Shown: positions 1 through 8,008 of the stretch, piece by piece | Position numbering within the stretch: position 1 is the stretch's first letter | How the letters are laid out: each line of letters begins with the position of its first letter | Notes under the pieces: generated by a model | Database searches by the model: none | Seen by the model: only the letters and a program-made list of their open reading frames with translations | Told to the model about the DNA's origin: nothing | Position numbers and translations under genes: made by a program | Source: Candidatus Parvibacillus calidus | GTDB taxonomy: Bacteria > Bacteroidota > Bacteroidia > Chitinophagales > Saprospiraceae | Direction: 5' to 3' | Assembly (NCBI GenBank): GCA_013414645.1 | Contig: CP058702.1 | Coordinates: forward strand, 533,721-543,514 | Length of the DNA stretch: 9,794 nucleotides

Positions 1-667
1 CACGATATCATAAAAATAATCATCCCAATCATTATCTGTAGGAGTGTATTCCAATGAAGTTTCAGATAGCGATTCAATTCTGTCTAAAGCAAGGTTCCAA
101 TATATGTTTTCAACATCCGGGTTTAACCCAAATACAAACCAACGATTATTAAATTGCTTTAAATAGTACGGATGAAATATTACATCATATGGTTCAGAGC
201 TTTTGAAGTCTTTGTATTTGACATGCAATACTCTTTTATTGATAATTGCATTAAACAAAGGAGTTAAAAAATGTATGCCTTTAAGATCAACATTACTATC
301 AAATCTAATTATTTCATCGTTTCGCTCAATCAATCCAAACTTATTCTCCAGCATGGGAATCATTTCATTTACCCATTCAAATTGTGGCGTACCGGAGAAA
401 CGCGAAATTACCTGGAGAGCAGACTTAATCTGTTCGGCTTCCATATCATTTAATGGTTGGTTATTGATCGAAAAAGACAGATCCTCATAGCGGTAGTAAA
501 CCCTCTTTCCATGTCGTATTCTGCCAAGCGGAATTGACCATCCCGCTTCACTTTCCATAAACTTAATATCATCAAACAGCTGTCTCCTTTGGATACCATC
601 ACTCTGGGAGTCATTATTCACCAGTGCTTTATTACATTCGTCAAGCAAATCTTCCCAGAAAAAATCC
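1..667 (-). pseudogene. WYL-domain transcriptional regulator, N-terminus removed at IS21 end, C-terminus off window
   Basis: The minus strand is open from 667 to 1 with no frame change, about 220 codons. It reads FWEDLLDECNKAL near its start (helix-turn-helix region), then VYYRYEDLSFSINNQPLND, the usual link into the WYL part of Bacteroidota regulators. Further on come RVLHVKYKDF and FHPYYLKQFNNRWFVFGLN, the WYL core and its downstream strand. WYL proteins are DNA-binding regulators with a ligand-sensing domain. Relatives carry about 20-25 residues before the FWEDLL-like segment. Here the frame runs straight into the IS21 left end and meets a stop near 717 without a host start codon, so the gene has lost its start and promoter. 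The C-terminal part continues beyond base 1. Family is well supported; the regulated target is unknown. Probably non-functional unless a fortuitous start in the IS is used. Confidence 0.85.
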
Positions 668-970
668 TGGATATTCCGGCATAAGCTGACCCCCAATTTA
701 GCAGAAAAGAAATCTCAGAAACGAGTTATAATCTTTCAGCATTCTGCCATTCCGGCATAAGCTGCCCCCTGAAAGGATTTCAATAAGCATGAGGCAAATT
801 CCGAGCATGTTGACCCCTTTCTTGTGAAATTTCAAAGAAAATGTGGATTGATGAAATGCTGCGTTTAGCATTTTGTGGCGTGAAAGACATTGGATTTCGG
901 AGCATGTTGACCCCTCTGGGCAATTTGTGATATCAGAAGAAAGACTGATTCCGGAGCATATTGACCCCCT
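668..970. repeat. IS21 left-end array: five copies of a ~20-bp terminal repeat
   Basis: Copies lie at 671-694, 749-770, 799-818, 896-915 and 949-970, all in the same orientation. The two outer copies read TTCCGGCATAAGCTG followed by a C run. The three inner ones read TTCCGGAGCATRTTGACCCC with small changes (the third lacks one G; the fourth starts TTTCGG). IS21-family elements are known to carry multiple such sites bound by IstA. Spacing is irregular (about 50-100 bp), unlike CRISPR. Apart from these sites and a small palindrome at 991-1006, I see no gene between 668 and 1018. Confidence 0.8.
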
Positions 971-990
971 GGCTTGGATTTTGGTTGTAT

Positions 991-1006
991 TTGGTTTATT
1001 AACCAA
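991..1006. other. Small palindrome just before istA
   Basis: TTGGTT and AACCAA pair around a TATT loop, ending 12 bases before the proposed istA ATG at 1019. It could form a small hairpin in the istA leader or be a protein-binding site. No run of T follows, so it is not a typical terminator. Function is unknown. Confidence 0.3.
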
Positions 1007-1018
1007 AAAGAACGTGCA

Positions 1019-2660
1019 ATGGCAGGAAAACCAAAATGTATGAGTCAAATAAAACAACTCTTATTGATGCATCACCAAGGTCTGGGGATAAAGGCTATTG
1101 CCCGGACTTGACATGAGCAAGAACACCGTAAAGTCTTATTTGGGCAAGCTGGAATTGATTGTAAGCAGTGCGTCTTGCCCGATGGATATCGAACAACTCA
1201 TAAAGCTGGATAATCCGGTTTTGGAAGCCAAATTCTTCGCAGGCAATCCAGCCTACAAAACGGATGACGAACGCTATAGGCGTATCAGGGATCAACTTCC
1301 TTACTTTGTAAACGAGCAAACGCCCTGGCGTGACTCGCTATCTTCTTTGGCAGGAGTACAAACAAGGGGACGTCTGTGGATATGGATATTCTCAGTTCTG
1401 CTTCCACTTCAATCAATATCTCACAGCATCCAAGCCATCTATGGTGATGACTCATCATCCAGGAGAAAAGCTGTACATTGACTTTGCCGGAAAGAAGCTC
1501 AGTTACATCGATCGTTCAAGCGGAGAGATTATCGAATGTCAGGTTTTTGCAGCTTGCCTTCCTTACAGCAACTACGGCTTTGCCATCGCGGTACGATCTC
1601 AGACTATTCCGGATTTTCTGTACGCTTTAGAACAGTGCCTGATCCATCTGGGAGGCGTCCCCTTGGCTATAGTTCCTGATAACCTTAAATCAGCCGTTGC
1701 CCAATCCAGTCGATACGAGCCTACTTTGAATCAAGCCTTACAAGACTTTGCCAGTCATTATGGCTGTAGTGTAGTACCTGCACGTGCAGCAAAGCCAAAG
1801 GATAAGTCTTCGGTAGAAGGCCTGGTAAAACTAATCTACAACAGAGTATTTGCCCGTCTGCGTAATGTACAATTTTTCAGCCTGGAGAGTCTGAATGAAG
1901 CTATTACAGACAAAATACGTGAAAGACAACCAGACACGTATGCAGCAAAAGCCTTTTGTCGAGAAGAACTCTTTGTGGCAGAGGAGAAAAACATCTCAGA
2001 CCACTTGTTATACAGCGCTTCGAGATAAAACATTATTGCCGTCTTACCGTCGGTAAAAACAATCATGTATATCTATCCGTAGATAAGCACTACTACAGTG
2101 TGCCTTACCAATATATCGGCCGTAGAGTGCAAGTGATATATACCCGTTCGATGGTCTATATATTTTCTTCAGGTAATCAGATTGCTGTCCATCCCCGGGA
2201 CTATCGTCCATCTAAATACACTACCGAACGTAATCACCTATGTTCGCAGCATCAGCATTATTTAGACCGGTCTCCGCAGTATTACATTAACCGTGCCTCA
2301 AAGCATTCGGACATCTTAAAGAAACTGATACAAGGCATGTTTGAAAGTGATGTCTATCCCGAGATATTGTATAGATCCAGTGAAGGCCTGCTTCATCTAG
2401 CCAAAAATGCCGAAAAACAATCGTTTGAAAAAGCCTGTATCATAGCGATGAACAATGGAGTCTCAACCAGGCTATACAACTTTATTAAAAACTGTCTGGA
2501 AAATAAGACATATGACACTCCGGAAGCACAACCACCTCAACCGTTGCCTCCGCATAATAACATAAGAGGCCGTCAACATTACCAACAACTGGAATTATCA
2601 TTTAATCATACTAAAACCAATGCAAATGAACCAAGTACAAACTCAAATGAGCCGTCTTAG
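1019..2660 (+). pseudogene. istA: IstA transposase of IS21 family, three frame changes
   Basis: IstA is the DDE-type integrase that cuts and joins IS21 ends. The protein begins MAGKPKCMSQIKQLL at 1019, followed by a helix-turn-helix (GIKAIART...MSKNTVKSYL). The catalytic core contains YIDFAGKKLSY (first Asp), AIVPDNLKSAV (second Asp) and KDKSSVEGLV (catalytic Glu). The C-terminal part runs from HLRPL past VDKHYYSVPYQY and RRVQVIY to a stop at 2658-2660. The frame changes lie at about 1107-1112 (two bases appear missing in the turn of the HTH), at T1326 (apparently one extra base before GVTRYLLW) and in the A run 1987-1991 (one base appears missing). Repaired, the length is 547 codons, close to family size. 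As written it cannot make full transposase. The changes may be decay or sequence errors. Its end overlaps istB by 41 bases, as usual in this family. Confidence 0.88.
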
Positions 2661-3343
2661 ATTACACGGCATGGCACAAGCCTTCCAATCTCTTACCGAG
2701 ACGCGTCAGCATCTTGGGCTGACCCTGGAAGAAGGACTCGAACTACTACTGCAGGCAGAGGAACAGGAACGGGAAAACCGACGATTTAACCGACTGACCC
2801 ATCAAGCCTCCTTCCGTTATAAAGCAAGCATGGAGGAGATCAAGATGGATCCTGCCAGGGGAATAGACCGTCAAGTGATAGCAACTTTAGCTATCGGAGA
2901 ATATATCTCCAAAGGAGAAGCTGTCCTGATAACCGGTGCTACCGGTTGTGGGAAGAGCTTCCTGGCATCAGCTCTGGGACACCAGGCCTGCGCCTGGGCT
3001 TTAAGGTAGCCTATTATAATACACAGAAACTGATGATGAGGATGAAGTTGAGCCGACTTGATGGAACAATTATCCGATTCTTTGAAAACTCTCTAAGATT
3101 AATTTATTGATTTTGGATGACTTTGGGCTAACTCATCTTGATGGACAACAGCAGTTGGATCTGATGGAAATCATCGAAGACCGCCACAGCAAGGCTTCCA
3201 CAATCATTGCAAGCCAACTTCCTGTCGGCAGTTGGTACGATGTAATCGGAGAGGAAACTCTTGCTGATGCGATTCTGGACCGTCTGGTTCATACTGCATA
3301 CAGAATCGAGATAAAAGGTGATAGTCTTAGAAAAAAACTGTAA
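2620..3343 (+). pseudogene. istB: IstB helper ATPase of IS21 family, two frame changes
   Basis: IstB is the AAA+ ATPase (DnaC/DnaA-like) that assists IstA and target choice. The start ATG at 2620 lies inside the end of istA; the protein begins MQMNQVQTQMSRLRLHGM, a typical IstB N-terminus. Walker A is GATGCGKS at about 2935-2958, and Walker B is LLILDDFG at about 3104-3127. The C-terminus reads ADAILDRLVHTAYRIEIKGDSLRK, the conserved IstB ending. The frame breaks at the CC of 2993-2994 (one C needed to continue ALGFKVAYYNTQKL) and in the A run 3085-3088 (one A needed to continue FFEKLSKINLLILDD). With both added the protein is 241 residues, normal for the family. Confidence 0.88.
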
Positions 3344-3381
3344 TATTGTCAGGTAAAACGTTCTTTTAAATAACCAAAATC

Positions 3382-3430
3382 CCAGGGGTCAATATCACCG
3401 GAATGGGGGTCAATATCACCGGAATATTCA
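3382..3430. repeat. IS21 right-end repeats: two tandem copies
   Basis: Two copies of GGGGTCAATATCACCGGAAT lie head to tail at about 3385-3404 and 3406-3425, in inverted orientation relative to the left-end array. The outer copy ends in ATTCA at 3430. On the opposite strand they read ATTCCGGTGATATTGACCCC, matching the left-end motif apart from the two or three bases after CCGG. These are the expected IstA binding sites of the right end. Confidence 0.8.
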
Positions 3431-3970
3431 CTTTGGTATCCCCATTCCTAACATCGTCATTACGACCGGATTTAATGAATACCTGATGACTGCGCTCAAC
3501 GAGTATCACAACTTCATCGTACAGTATCTGATGAAGCCATACAAGGAAGGGTGGGAGATGAAGCTGAGTAAGGCGATAGACGCTCTTCAGGCTGCCCGGG
3601 TGAGACAGATGATACTGGCTGAAGAAGTAAGGGCGCCGGCACCTGATGAATTTACCTTTGTGCATTCCAATAAGAGTATCATTCAGATAAGGTTTTCGGA
3701 TGTGGTCTATATTGAAGCCGGGGTGACGGCAGGTCGGGCATCAAGACACATCAGAGTTTGATCATGACCAATTATTCACTGTCCAAGTGCCTGTCCGATA
3801 TCTTCCCCGCCTACTTTATGAGGATCAGCAAGTCGCACATCGTCAATATCCGGCATATCCGTAAGATCGACAAGGAGACCAGAAAGGCGGAAGTCCTGGT
3901 CAATGGTCAGCCAAAGAAAATTCCCATCGGAGAAGCTTATTATAATTCACTTGTGCAAAGTTTGGTATGA
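3431..3970 (+). pseudogene. LytTR-family response regulator, receiver truncated by IS21 and one frame change
   Basis: The frame starts directly at the IS right end with HFGIPIPNIVITTGFNEYL, the second half of a CheY-like receiver. It includes the conserved Lys-Pro of FIVQYLMKPYKEGW. The phosphoacceptor Asp region is missing. A linker leads to a LytTR DNA-binding domain: FVHSNKSIIQIRFSDVVYIEA, then FMRISKSHIVNIRHIRKID, the signature helix/strand of this fold, ending at a stop in 3968-3970. The frame breaks in the G run 3720-3723; one extra G joins YIEAG to GDGRSGIKTHQSLIMTNYSL. Such regulators pair with LytS-type histidine kinases; one lies at 8830-9794 on the other strand, but nothing here shows they are partners. 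The gene has no start and is probably dead. Confidence 0.85.
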
Positions 3971-3980
3971 GATAAGGAGA

Positions 3981-4006
3981 GACATTACCATAAATGGGGT
4001 AATGTC
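3981..4006. terminator. Stem-loop between convergent genes, possible bidirectional terminator
   Basis: GACATTACC (3981-3989) pairs perfectly with GGTAATGTC (3998-4006) around an 8-base loop. It sits 10 bases after the response-regulator stop and about 80 bases beyond the stop of the convergent sorting-domain fragment. There is no strong T run on either side, so it may act as a weak or factor-assisted terminator or only stabilise the RNA end. Confidence 0.45.
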
Positions 4007-4087
4007 GATTCATTACCTTATAGGGAAGTTATTATTGTTTGTACAAAATTGGGGCATACCCATTAATTTTTACATTATCAACCTCTA

Positions 4088-4596
4088 TCACCTCACCACC
4101 GTCACATCCCCTTTCAATAGCAATTGCCTGCCGTCGCAGCCATCTACCTCAGCCATCCAGACATAGACGCCGGGATCCATTTGCTTGCCGCGATGGAAGC
4201 CTGTCCAGCCGAAATTGGGATCTCTGGGGTCGATGTCATGTTGCTCGCACATCAGGCGCCCCACCTGTCGAAGACACGGAACGATTTTACCTTATATACC
4301 TTATCATCGAAATACAACTTAAACACGTCATTGATGCCGTCAAAATTCGGTGAGAAGACATTCGGTGCGAAGTATGGTAGGGAATTATCGAACTTAATAT
4401 TAACACGTGTTTCAATTTCGCAGCCGGATGTGTTCTTTAGCCGGACCAGATAATAGGCCGACCTATGGTCAGTCAGGTTTTCGATCAGGCCGGATGCTCC
4501 TTCTATCAGCTTCTGTCCGGCAAACCACTGGACGCTCTCTATATCCGATGGATCCAGATCGGTGACGGCTGTCAGGATAATCGTACAATTAATCAT
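4088..4596 (-). pseudogene. Orphan C-terminal fragment with T9SS type-B (gliding motility-associated) sorting domain
   Basis: Repaired, the fragment gives 169 residues. The first part (TDLDPSDIESVQWFAG to IETRVNIKF) looks like the end of an Ig/PKD-like beta domain. The second is a clear type-B sorting domain: YFAPNVFSPNFDGINDVFKL, FRVFDRWGALM, GWTGFHRGKQMDPGVYVWMA, ending LLLKGDVTVVR at 4088. This domain directs export across the outer membrane by type IX secretion and is normally the tail of a large secreted protein with a signal peptide. Here no signal peptide or upstream domains are present; the frame closes a few codons before ATG 4596. One base is missing in the CC of 4255-4256 (plus-strand GG). 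Base composition changes abruptly to A/T-rich just upstream, so it is most likely the surviving tail of a longer gene. Fusion to the preceding ORF by an indel is an alternative. Confidence 0.82.
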
Positions 4597-5024
4597 TACT
4601 CTTCTTTCTTACATGCAATAATAAACGTACCAGATTTTGATTGCTTCTCAACTCCAAAATCAGAGTCAATAATCACATCAATCAATCTATCAAATTTAGT
4701 TCTAAGAGGGAATACTATAAAGTTATTTTCTTCAGACAGGTAGTAGAAAAGAGAGCTTTGATTTTCTAATAATGTTAAATTAAGACTATTAGGCAGTGTT
4801 TCATCATTCAAAAGAGTGATAAAAATGTACTTAGTATTATGATTAAATTTTACGTCTTTGAAAGTTGTAGTTGGGTGATTATTGTCTAAAGTATATTTTT
4901 GTTCGAAACAAATTTCTAACCCATCATTGTATAGGTTGTATTTTAATAGTAATAATCTGTCTACCTGCCCAGAAGCCATGTTATGAAAGATTAACAACAC
5001 AGCTATTTTTAAAAATATTTTCAT
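4596..5024 (-). CDS. Small secreted protein of unknown function (142 aa)
   Basis: I do not recognise this protein. It starts MKIFLKIAVLLIFHNMASGQ, a good Sec signal peptide with likely cleavage after SG or SGQ. The rest is a mixed, beta-rich sequence with no Cys lipobox, ending FIIACKKEE. The frame is intact without repair. The ATG at 5024 follows the stop of the previous gene (5026-5028) by one base, so it should be co-transcribed and perhaps translationally coupled with the MORN lipoprotein. Its own stop overlaps the ATG of the T9SS-domain fragment (TAATG). Export to periplasm or surface is inferred from the signal peptide only. Confidence 0.7.
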   Translation of the reverse strand: MKIFLKIAVLLIFHNMASGQVDRLLLLKYNLYNDGLEICFEQKYTLDNNHPTTTFKDVKFNHNTKYIFITLLNDETLPNSLNLTLLENQSSLFYYLSEENNFIVFPLRTKFDRLIDVIIDSDFGVEKQSKSGTFIIACKKEE

Positions 5025-5025
5025 G

Positions 5026-7036
5026 TTAATTTATTCTACCGGTTTTTATAATCACTCCATACTTTTTATAAATGTAAAGTGCTTTGATAGCATTATCATA
5101 TGAGCTATATTCATAATCTCTTATCCCCAAAGAACTAATAATATATGTATGTTTATCTTCATACTTAAATAATTTTCCACTTATCCAATCATTAAATTCT
5201 ATTTGACATGAATAATATCGTGTTTCCACAATTCCACCTCCGGCAAATTCCCATTCTCCTACTTTTTAACTCCAGGATGCTCTATTGATTCATAATCAAT
5301 AACTGGCTCTTCATTTTCTTCTTTTGAAATGGTTTGTTCGTTTTCATTTACAGAATTATTTTTAACGTTGTCATTCCAGTTATATGTTTCAGTTACCGAT
5401 ATTTCTTCATCACCATTACCAAAATCAACTGTTCCTGCTTCTTGCTCAACCAGTCCTCCCAATATGTATTTAGTGTATTTGTGTATGCCTACACCTTTGC
5501 CATTACGATATTCTCCTGTTACTCTGTGTCCTGTGTTTATCCTTCGTGTAGCCAGACCATGGACAAAGCCATCTTTAAAGTTGCCTTCCAACCATTCATT
5601 TTGAGGAAACTCTAACCTTCCATGCCCGTTAAATTGACCATTTTTAAATGCCCCTTTATAACTTAAAATTTCTCCGGAACTATAAGTTAGTGTCGCCTGA
5701 CCTTCTGGGATGCCATCGACCACTGGACCAACATAGGTAAATTTATTACCTCTATTTATTGTGGCATTACCTTCCCGCTCGTTATTTACATAATCACCTT
5801 TATAGAGCGTAAAATCATTGTCTACATATTGAGTATATTCCTCACCAAAGCCATTTTTCATTCCTTTCGACCAAGATCCTTTATAATAATTATTAGGGTG
5901 ATTTGTGTACAATTTGTATCCGAATCCGTTTGGAACATTATTAATTGATTCACCAACATAGTATTCGCCTTCTTGGAAATCTATTACTTCATGTATGATG
6001 AACGGAACAGGGAATAGGCTAATCAGCTCTTTAGCATTTTCATGAGAAGATTTGGCAAGATTCCAAGCAAGAATATCAATCTCTTTTTAGTAATATAGTT
6101 TTGGTATTTTTTAGAATATGCTCTTAATGCTGCTAGATCATCAATTTTACTAAATAAGACAGAAACCAACTTGTTTATATAAGGCTGGCTTATATTAGTT
6201 TCAATAATTGATTGAAGAGTTTTAAAACTTAATTCATTCTTAACTACATCTATAATTTCTTCTATAAAATTGGAATGTGGAAAATATGTTAAAAAGTCAA
6301 GAAATCAGTTTCAGTTTTTACTAAATTTTTAGCAATTACTTCAATTTCCAAATTGCAATTCCCATATCTTTCAACTGCAATTAAGAGTTCATCAATTGAT
6401 TTACTAGAAGTTAGATACCTTTGTTTATATAATAATTTAATCTCAGAATTGTCAATCAGGTTAGTAATTATATAATCTAATTGTTCGGATGTCAATGGAA
6501 TATTTAAAGCTTCTTTCAACACTTTATCATTATAAGAACTATTCCTAAAAAGATCAAAAAATTGAATTAAATCATTGTATTCCCTTATACTGTAATTTGG
6601 TTCTATGTTAGATTTTATTACATTAATTGTATTATTGGTACTTGAAATTAACCTCAAATTACTTTTAGTTTGATTTAACCATTTTCCTTTATCAGTTGCT
6701 TGAAAAGTCTTACCTAATCCTGTAGCTCTTATTAGCAGGTATGTAATGGAATAACCTGATAATGCACCTAGAGCTAAACCGTATGGATCGATATTTCTAT
6801 TTATTTTGTATGATTCATCAAATGGACTATATTTATTCCCTAAGTATGAACCTGCTATTGTCCCCCAATTAACGCTGACACACCAACAGGATTCAATACT
6901 TTAGTATAGGAGGGATTTACAATAACTGATCTTTCATTGTAATCAAACGATTCTATTCTGTCTGCAATTGGTTTTGAGGTAGTACATGATTGTAGAAGCG
7001 AAAAAGCAAAAAGATTGAATAAACTAAATACTTCAT
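5026..7036 (-). CDS. MORN-repeat lipoprotein, reconstructed across five single-base gaps (~671 aa)
   Basis: The ATG at 7036 gives MKYLVYSI, then a lipobox region FAFSLLQSCTTS, indicating an acylated Cys and export to the envelope. Next is a short glycine-rich membrane-like stretch (VSALIGGTIAGSYLGN, then GLALGALSGYSITYLLI). A long, probably helical region follows (about 6700-6000). Then come about seven MORN-like repeats at about 5970-5465, for example YYKGSWSKGMKNGFGEEY and YKGAFKNGQFNGHGRLEF. An acidic linker leads to a C-terminal piece GEWEFAGGGIVETRYYSCQ ending at 5026. Breaks lie at plus-strand runs 7008-7012, 6862-6866, 6299-6300, 6084-6088 and 5263-5267, each needing one added base; the total then divides by three. 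If the last is not an error, the gene ends at 5259 (593 aa) and 5229-5026 is a separate 67-codon frame starting GTG. MORN repeats often mediate membrane or protein contact; the actual role is unknown. It starts two bases after the barrel gene stop. Confidence 0.72.
5465..5970 (-). other. MORN-repeat domain within the lipoprotein
   Basis: Roughly seven units of 22-25 residues occur in order. They open with YYVGESINNVPNGFGY, YYKGSWSKGMKNGFGE, YKGDYVNNEREGNA, YVGPVVDGIPEGQA, YKGAFKNGQFNGHG, WLEGNFKDGFVHGLA and VTGEYRNGKGVGI. They follow the MORN pattern Y-x-G-x-(W/F)-x-(N/D)-G-x-x-x-G-x-G. Units 3 and 4 are the most diverged. The block has no frame break. Confidence 0.85.
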
Positions 7037-7038
7037 TT

Positions 7039-7745
7039 TTATTTTTTAAGATTAAAATAAAGGACGCACTAAATGATCTGAAAGATGTTGCATTAAAATC
7101 ATCAAGAAATGGCAATGTTTGTTTGTAATTTATTTTAAAGTAGGACTTACCTTTATTATATAAATTTAAACCTACGTTCCATATTATTGCTTCAGTTCCC
7201 CATTCAGATACAACTTCTCTTTCTCCTTCTTTTTATCATCATTGTATTCAAAAGATATTACCTCAGAGAAAGAGTAGCCTATTCCTAAATATGGGTATAT
7301 CCTTTTTGTCCATGATTTATTTGAAGGTAATAAACGAATATTAGCAGAAACCTCGATTCCTCTATGTTTAGTTTCTATCTTATCATTTGTGATAACGCTA
7401 AAAATTGGATCAATTTTTCTTTAACATTATATTCATTAACAAACCAATATGAATCAAAAAAAAATGAATAAGTAGAATATCCTAAATGGACCTGTAAACC
7501 ATATCCTCCATTAATTTTATTTAAAGATTTTTGTTCTATAAATCTAGGATATAGGAAACTGGAAGCATTTAAACCAATGCCAAGATTAAAGCCTCTATAT
7601 CTATTCTTGTGTAATGACTTGACTTCTGCAAAGCTTATTGAGTTGCTTTTTTAATAAATTTATATTCTTGGCAATATAAAGTGCCTAATCCTATTGTCAT
7701 TAAAATTGTTTGTTTCAAAACAAAAAATAAGATTTGCCTAATCAT
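7039..7745 (-). CDS. Outer-membrane beta-barrel-like protein, reconstructed across four single-base gaps (~236 aa)
   Basis: The ATG at 7745 gives MIRQILFFVLKQTILMTIGLGTLYCQ, a signal peptide. The mature part alternates polar and hydrophobic residues in strand-like blocks separated by polar turns: GFNLGIGLNASSF, GYGLQVHLGYSTYSFFFDSYWF, HRGIEVSANIRLLP, RIYPYLGIGYSF, IIWNVGLNLY, KSYFKINYKQTLP and a last strand SFSASFILILKK before the stop at 7039-7041. This layout suits a small porin-like barrel of Bacteroidota, but no specific family is recognised. Breaks lie at plus-strand T runs 7647-7652, 7414-7418, 7230-7234 and 7042-7047; one base added to each gives exactly 237 codons with stop. The next gene starts two bases later, so the two form an operon. 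A duplicated upstream region at 7811-7941 probably carries its promoter. Confidence 0.68.
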
Positions 7746-7810
7746 GTTTATCAAATTATAAAGTTCAATAGATATGGTTAATGTCAGATATCATAGCTTC
7801 TTTCACCCAT

Positions 7811-7941
7811 AGGTGCCTTACTATATCATTTCCTGTTATTTCACCCGCAATTTATTAAATATTTACATACAATATCCGGGTCGGACAGTGAACAGGGTAT
7901 TTTTTATTGAAACGGGTATTTATGGGTATGAAAAGGTTTGA
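7811..7941. repeat. Direct repeat copy A, putative promoter/regulatory region of the barrel-MORN operon
   Basis: This stretch matches 8617-8749 over about 130 bp, by eye roughly four bases in five. The best-conserved blocks are ATATCATTTCCTGTTATTT, ACATACA, ATCCGGGTCGGACA, GAAACGGGT and TATGGGTATGAAAAGG. Its near edge is about 66 bases upstream of the ATG at 7745 (minus strand), the same layout as copy B. It contains GGGTAT at 7895, 7914 and 7924; the last two are 10 bp apart. No coding frame fits. The remaining noncoding bases between 7746 and 8008 show nothing I can name. Confidence 0.7.
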
Positions 7942-8008
7942 TTACATTAGTTAATTATCAAAATCTGTCGATTATCTTTGCTACACATTGACTCTTTAAA
8001 TTATCATA

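Larger units (their letters stand above)
668..3430 (+). mobile_element. IS21-family insertion sequence (2763 bp) with istA and istB
   Basis: The ends are TGGATATTCCGG at 668 and, read from the other strand, TGAATATTCCGG at 3430, so the element has the 5'-TG...CA-3' ends usual for IS21. Both ends carry repeated transposase-binding-type sites of about 20 bp: five on the left and two on the right. Inside are istA (integrase-like transposase) and istB (AAA+ helper ATPase) with overlapping ends, the standard IS21 arrangement. The bases outside (AAAATCC on the left, CTTTGGT on the right) share no 4-8 bp duplication, and each side cuts a different gene. The exact tips are inferred from the match between the ends and could be off by a few bases. 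Confidence 0.88.

Noticed and set aside
203..490. Plus-strand open frames over the WYL gene
   Set aside because: They are antisense shadows; the minus strand carries a continuous recognisable WYL protein.
668..970. Repeated ~20-bp units as a CRISPR array
   Set aside because: Spacing is irregular, copies are imperfect, and the motif recurs inverted at the other end of an IS21 element, so they are transposase sites.
698..1057. Minus-strand 119-codon frame in the IS left end
   Set aside because: It lies across the end repeats and has no recognisable protein features.
4039..4743. Plus-strand frames between 4039 and 4743
   Set aside because: They are antisense to the clear T9SS sorting domain and the secreted protein.
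5329..5615. Plus-strand frames of ~91-93 codons
   Set aside because: They are antisense to the MORN repeats, which have strong repeat structure in the minus frame.
6289..6657. Separate 122-aa gene, and a separate 86-aa gene at 6855-7115
   Set aside because: Both are pieces of the MORN lipoprotein gene; neighbouring frames join after single-base repairs, and the 86-codon frame also covers the end of the barrel gene.
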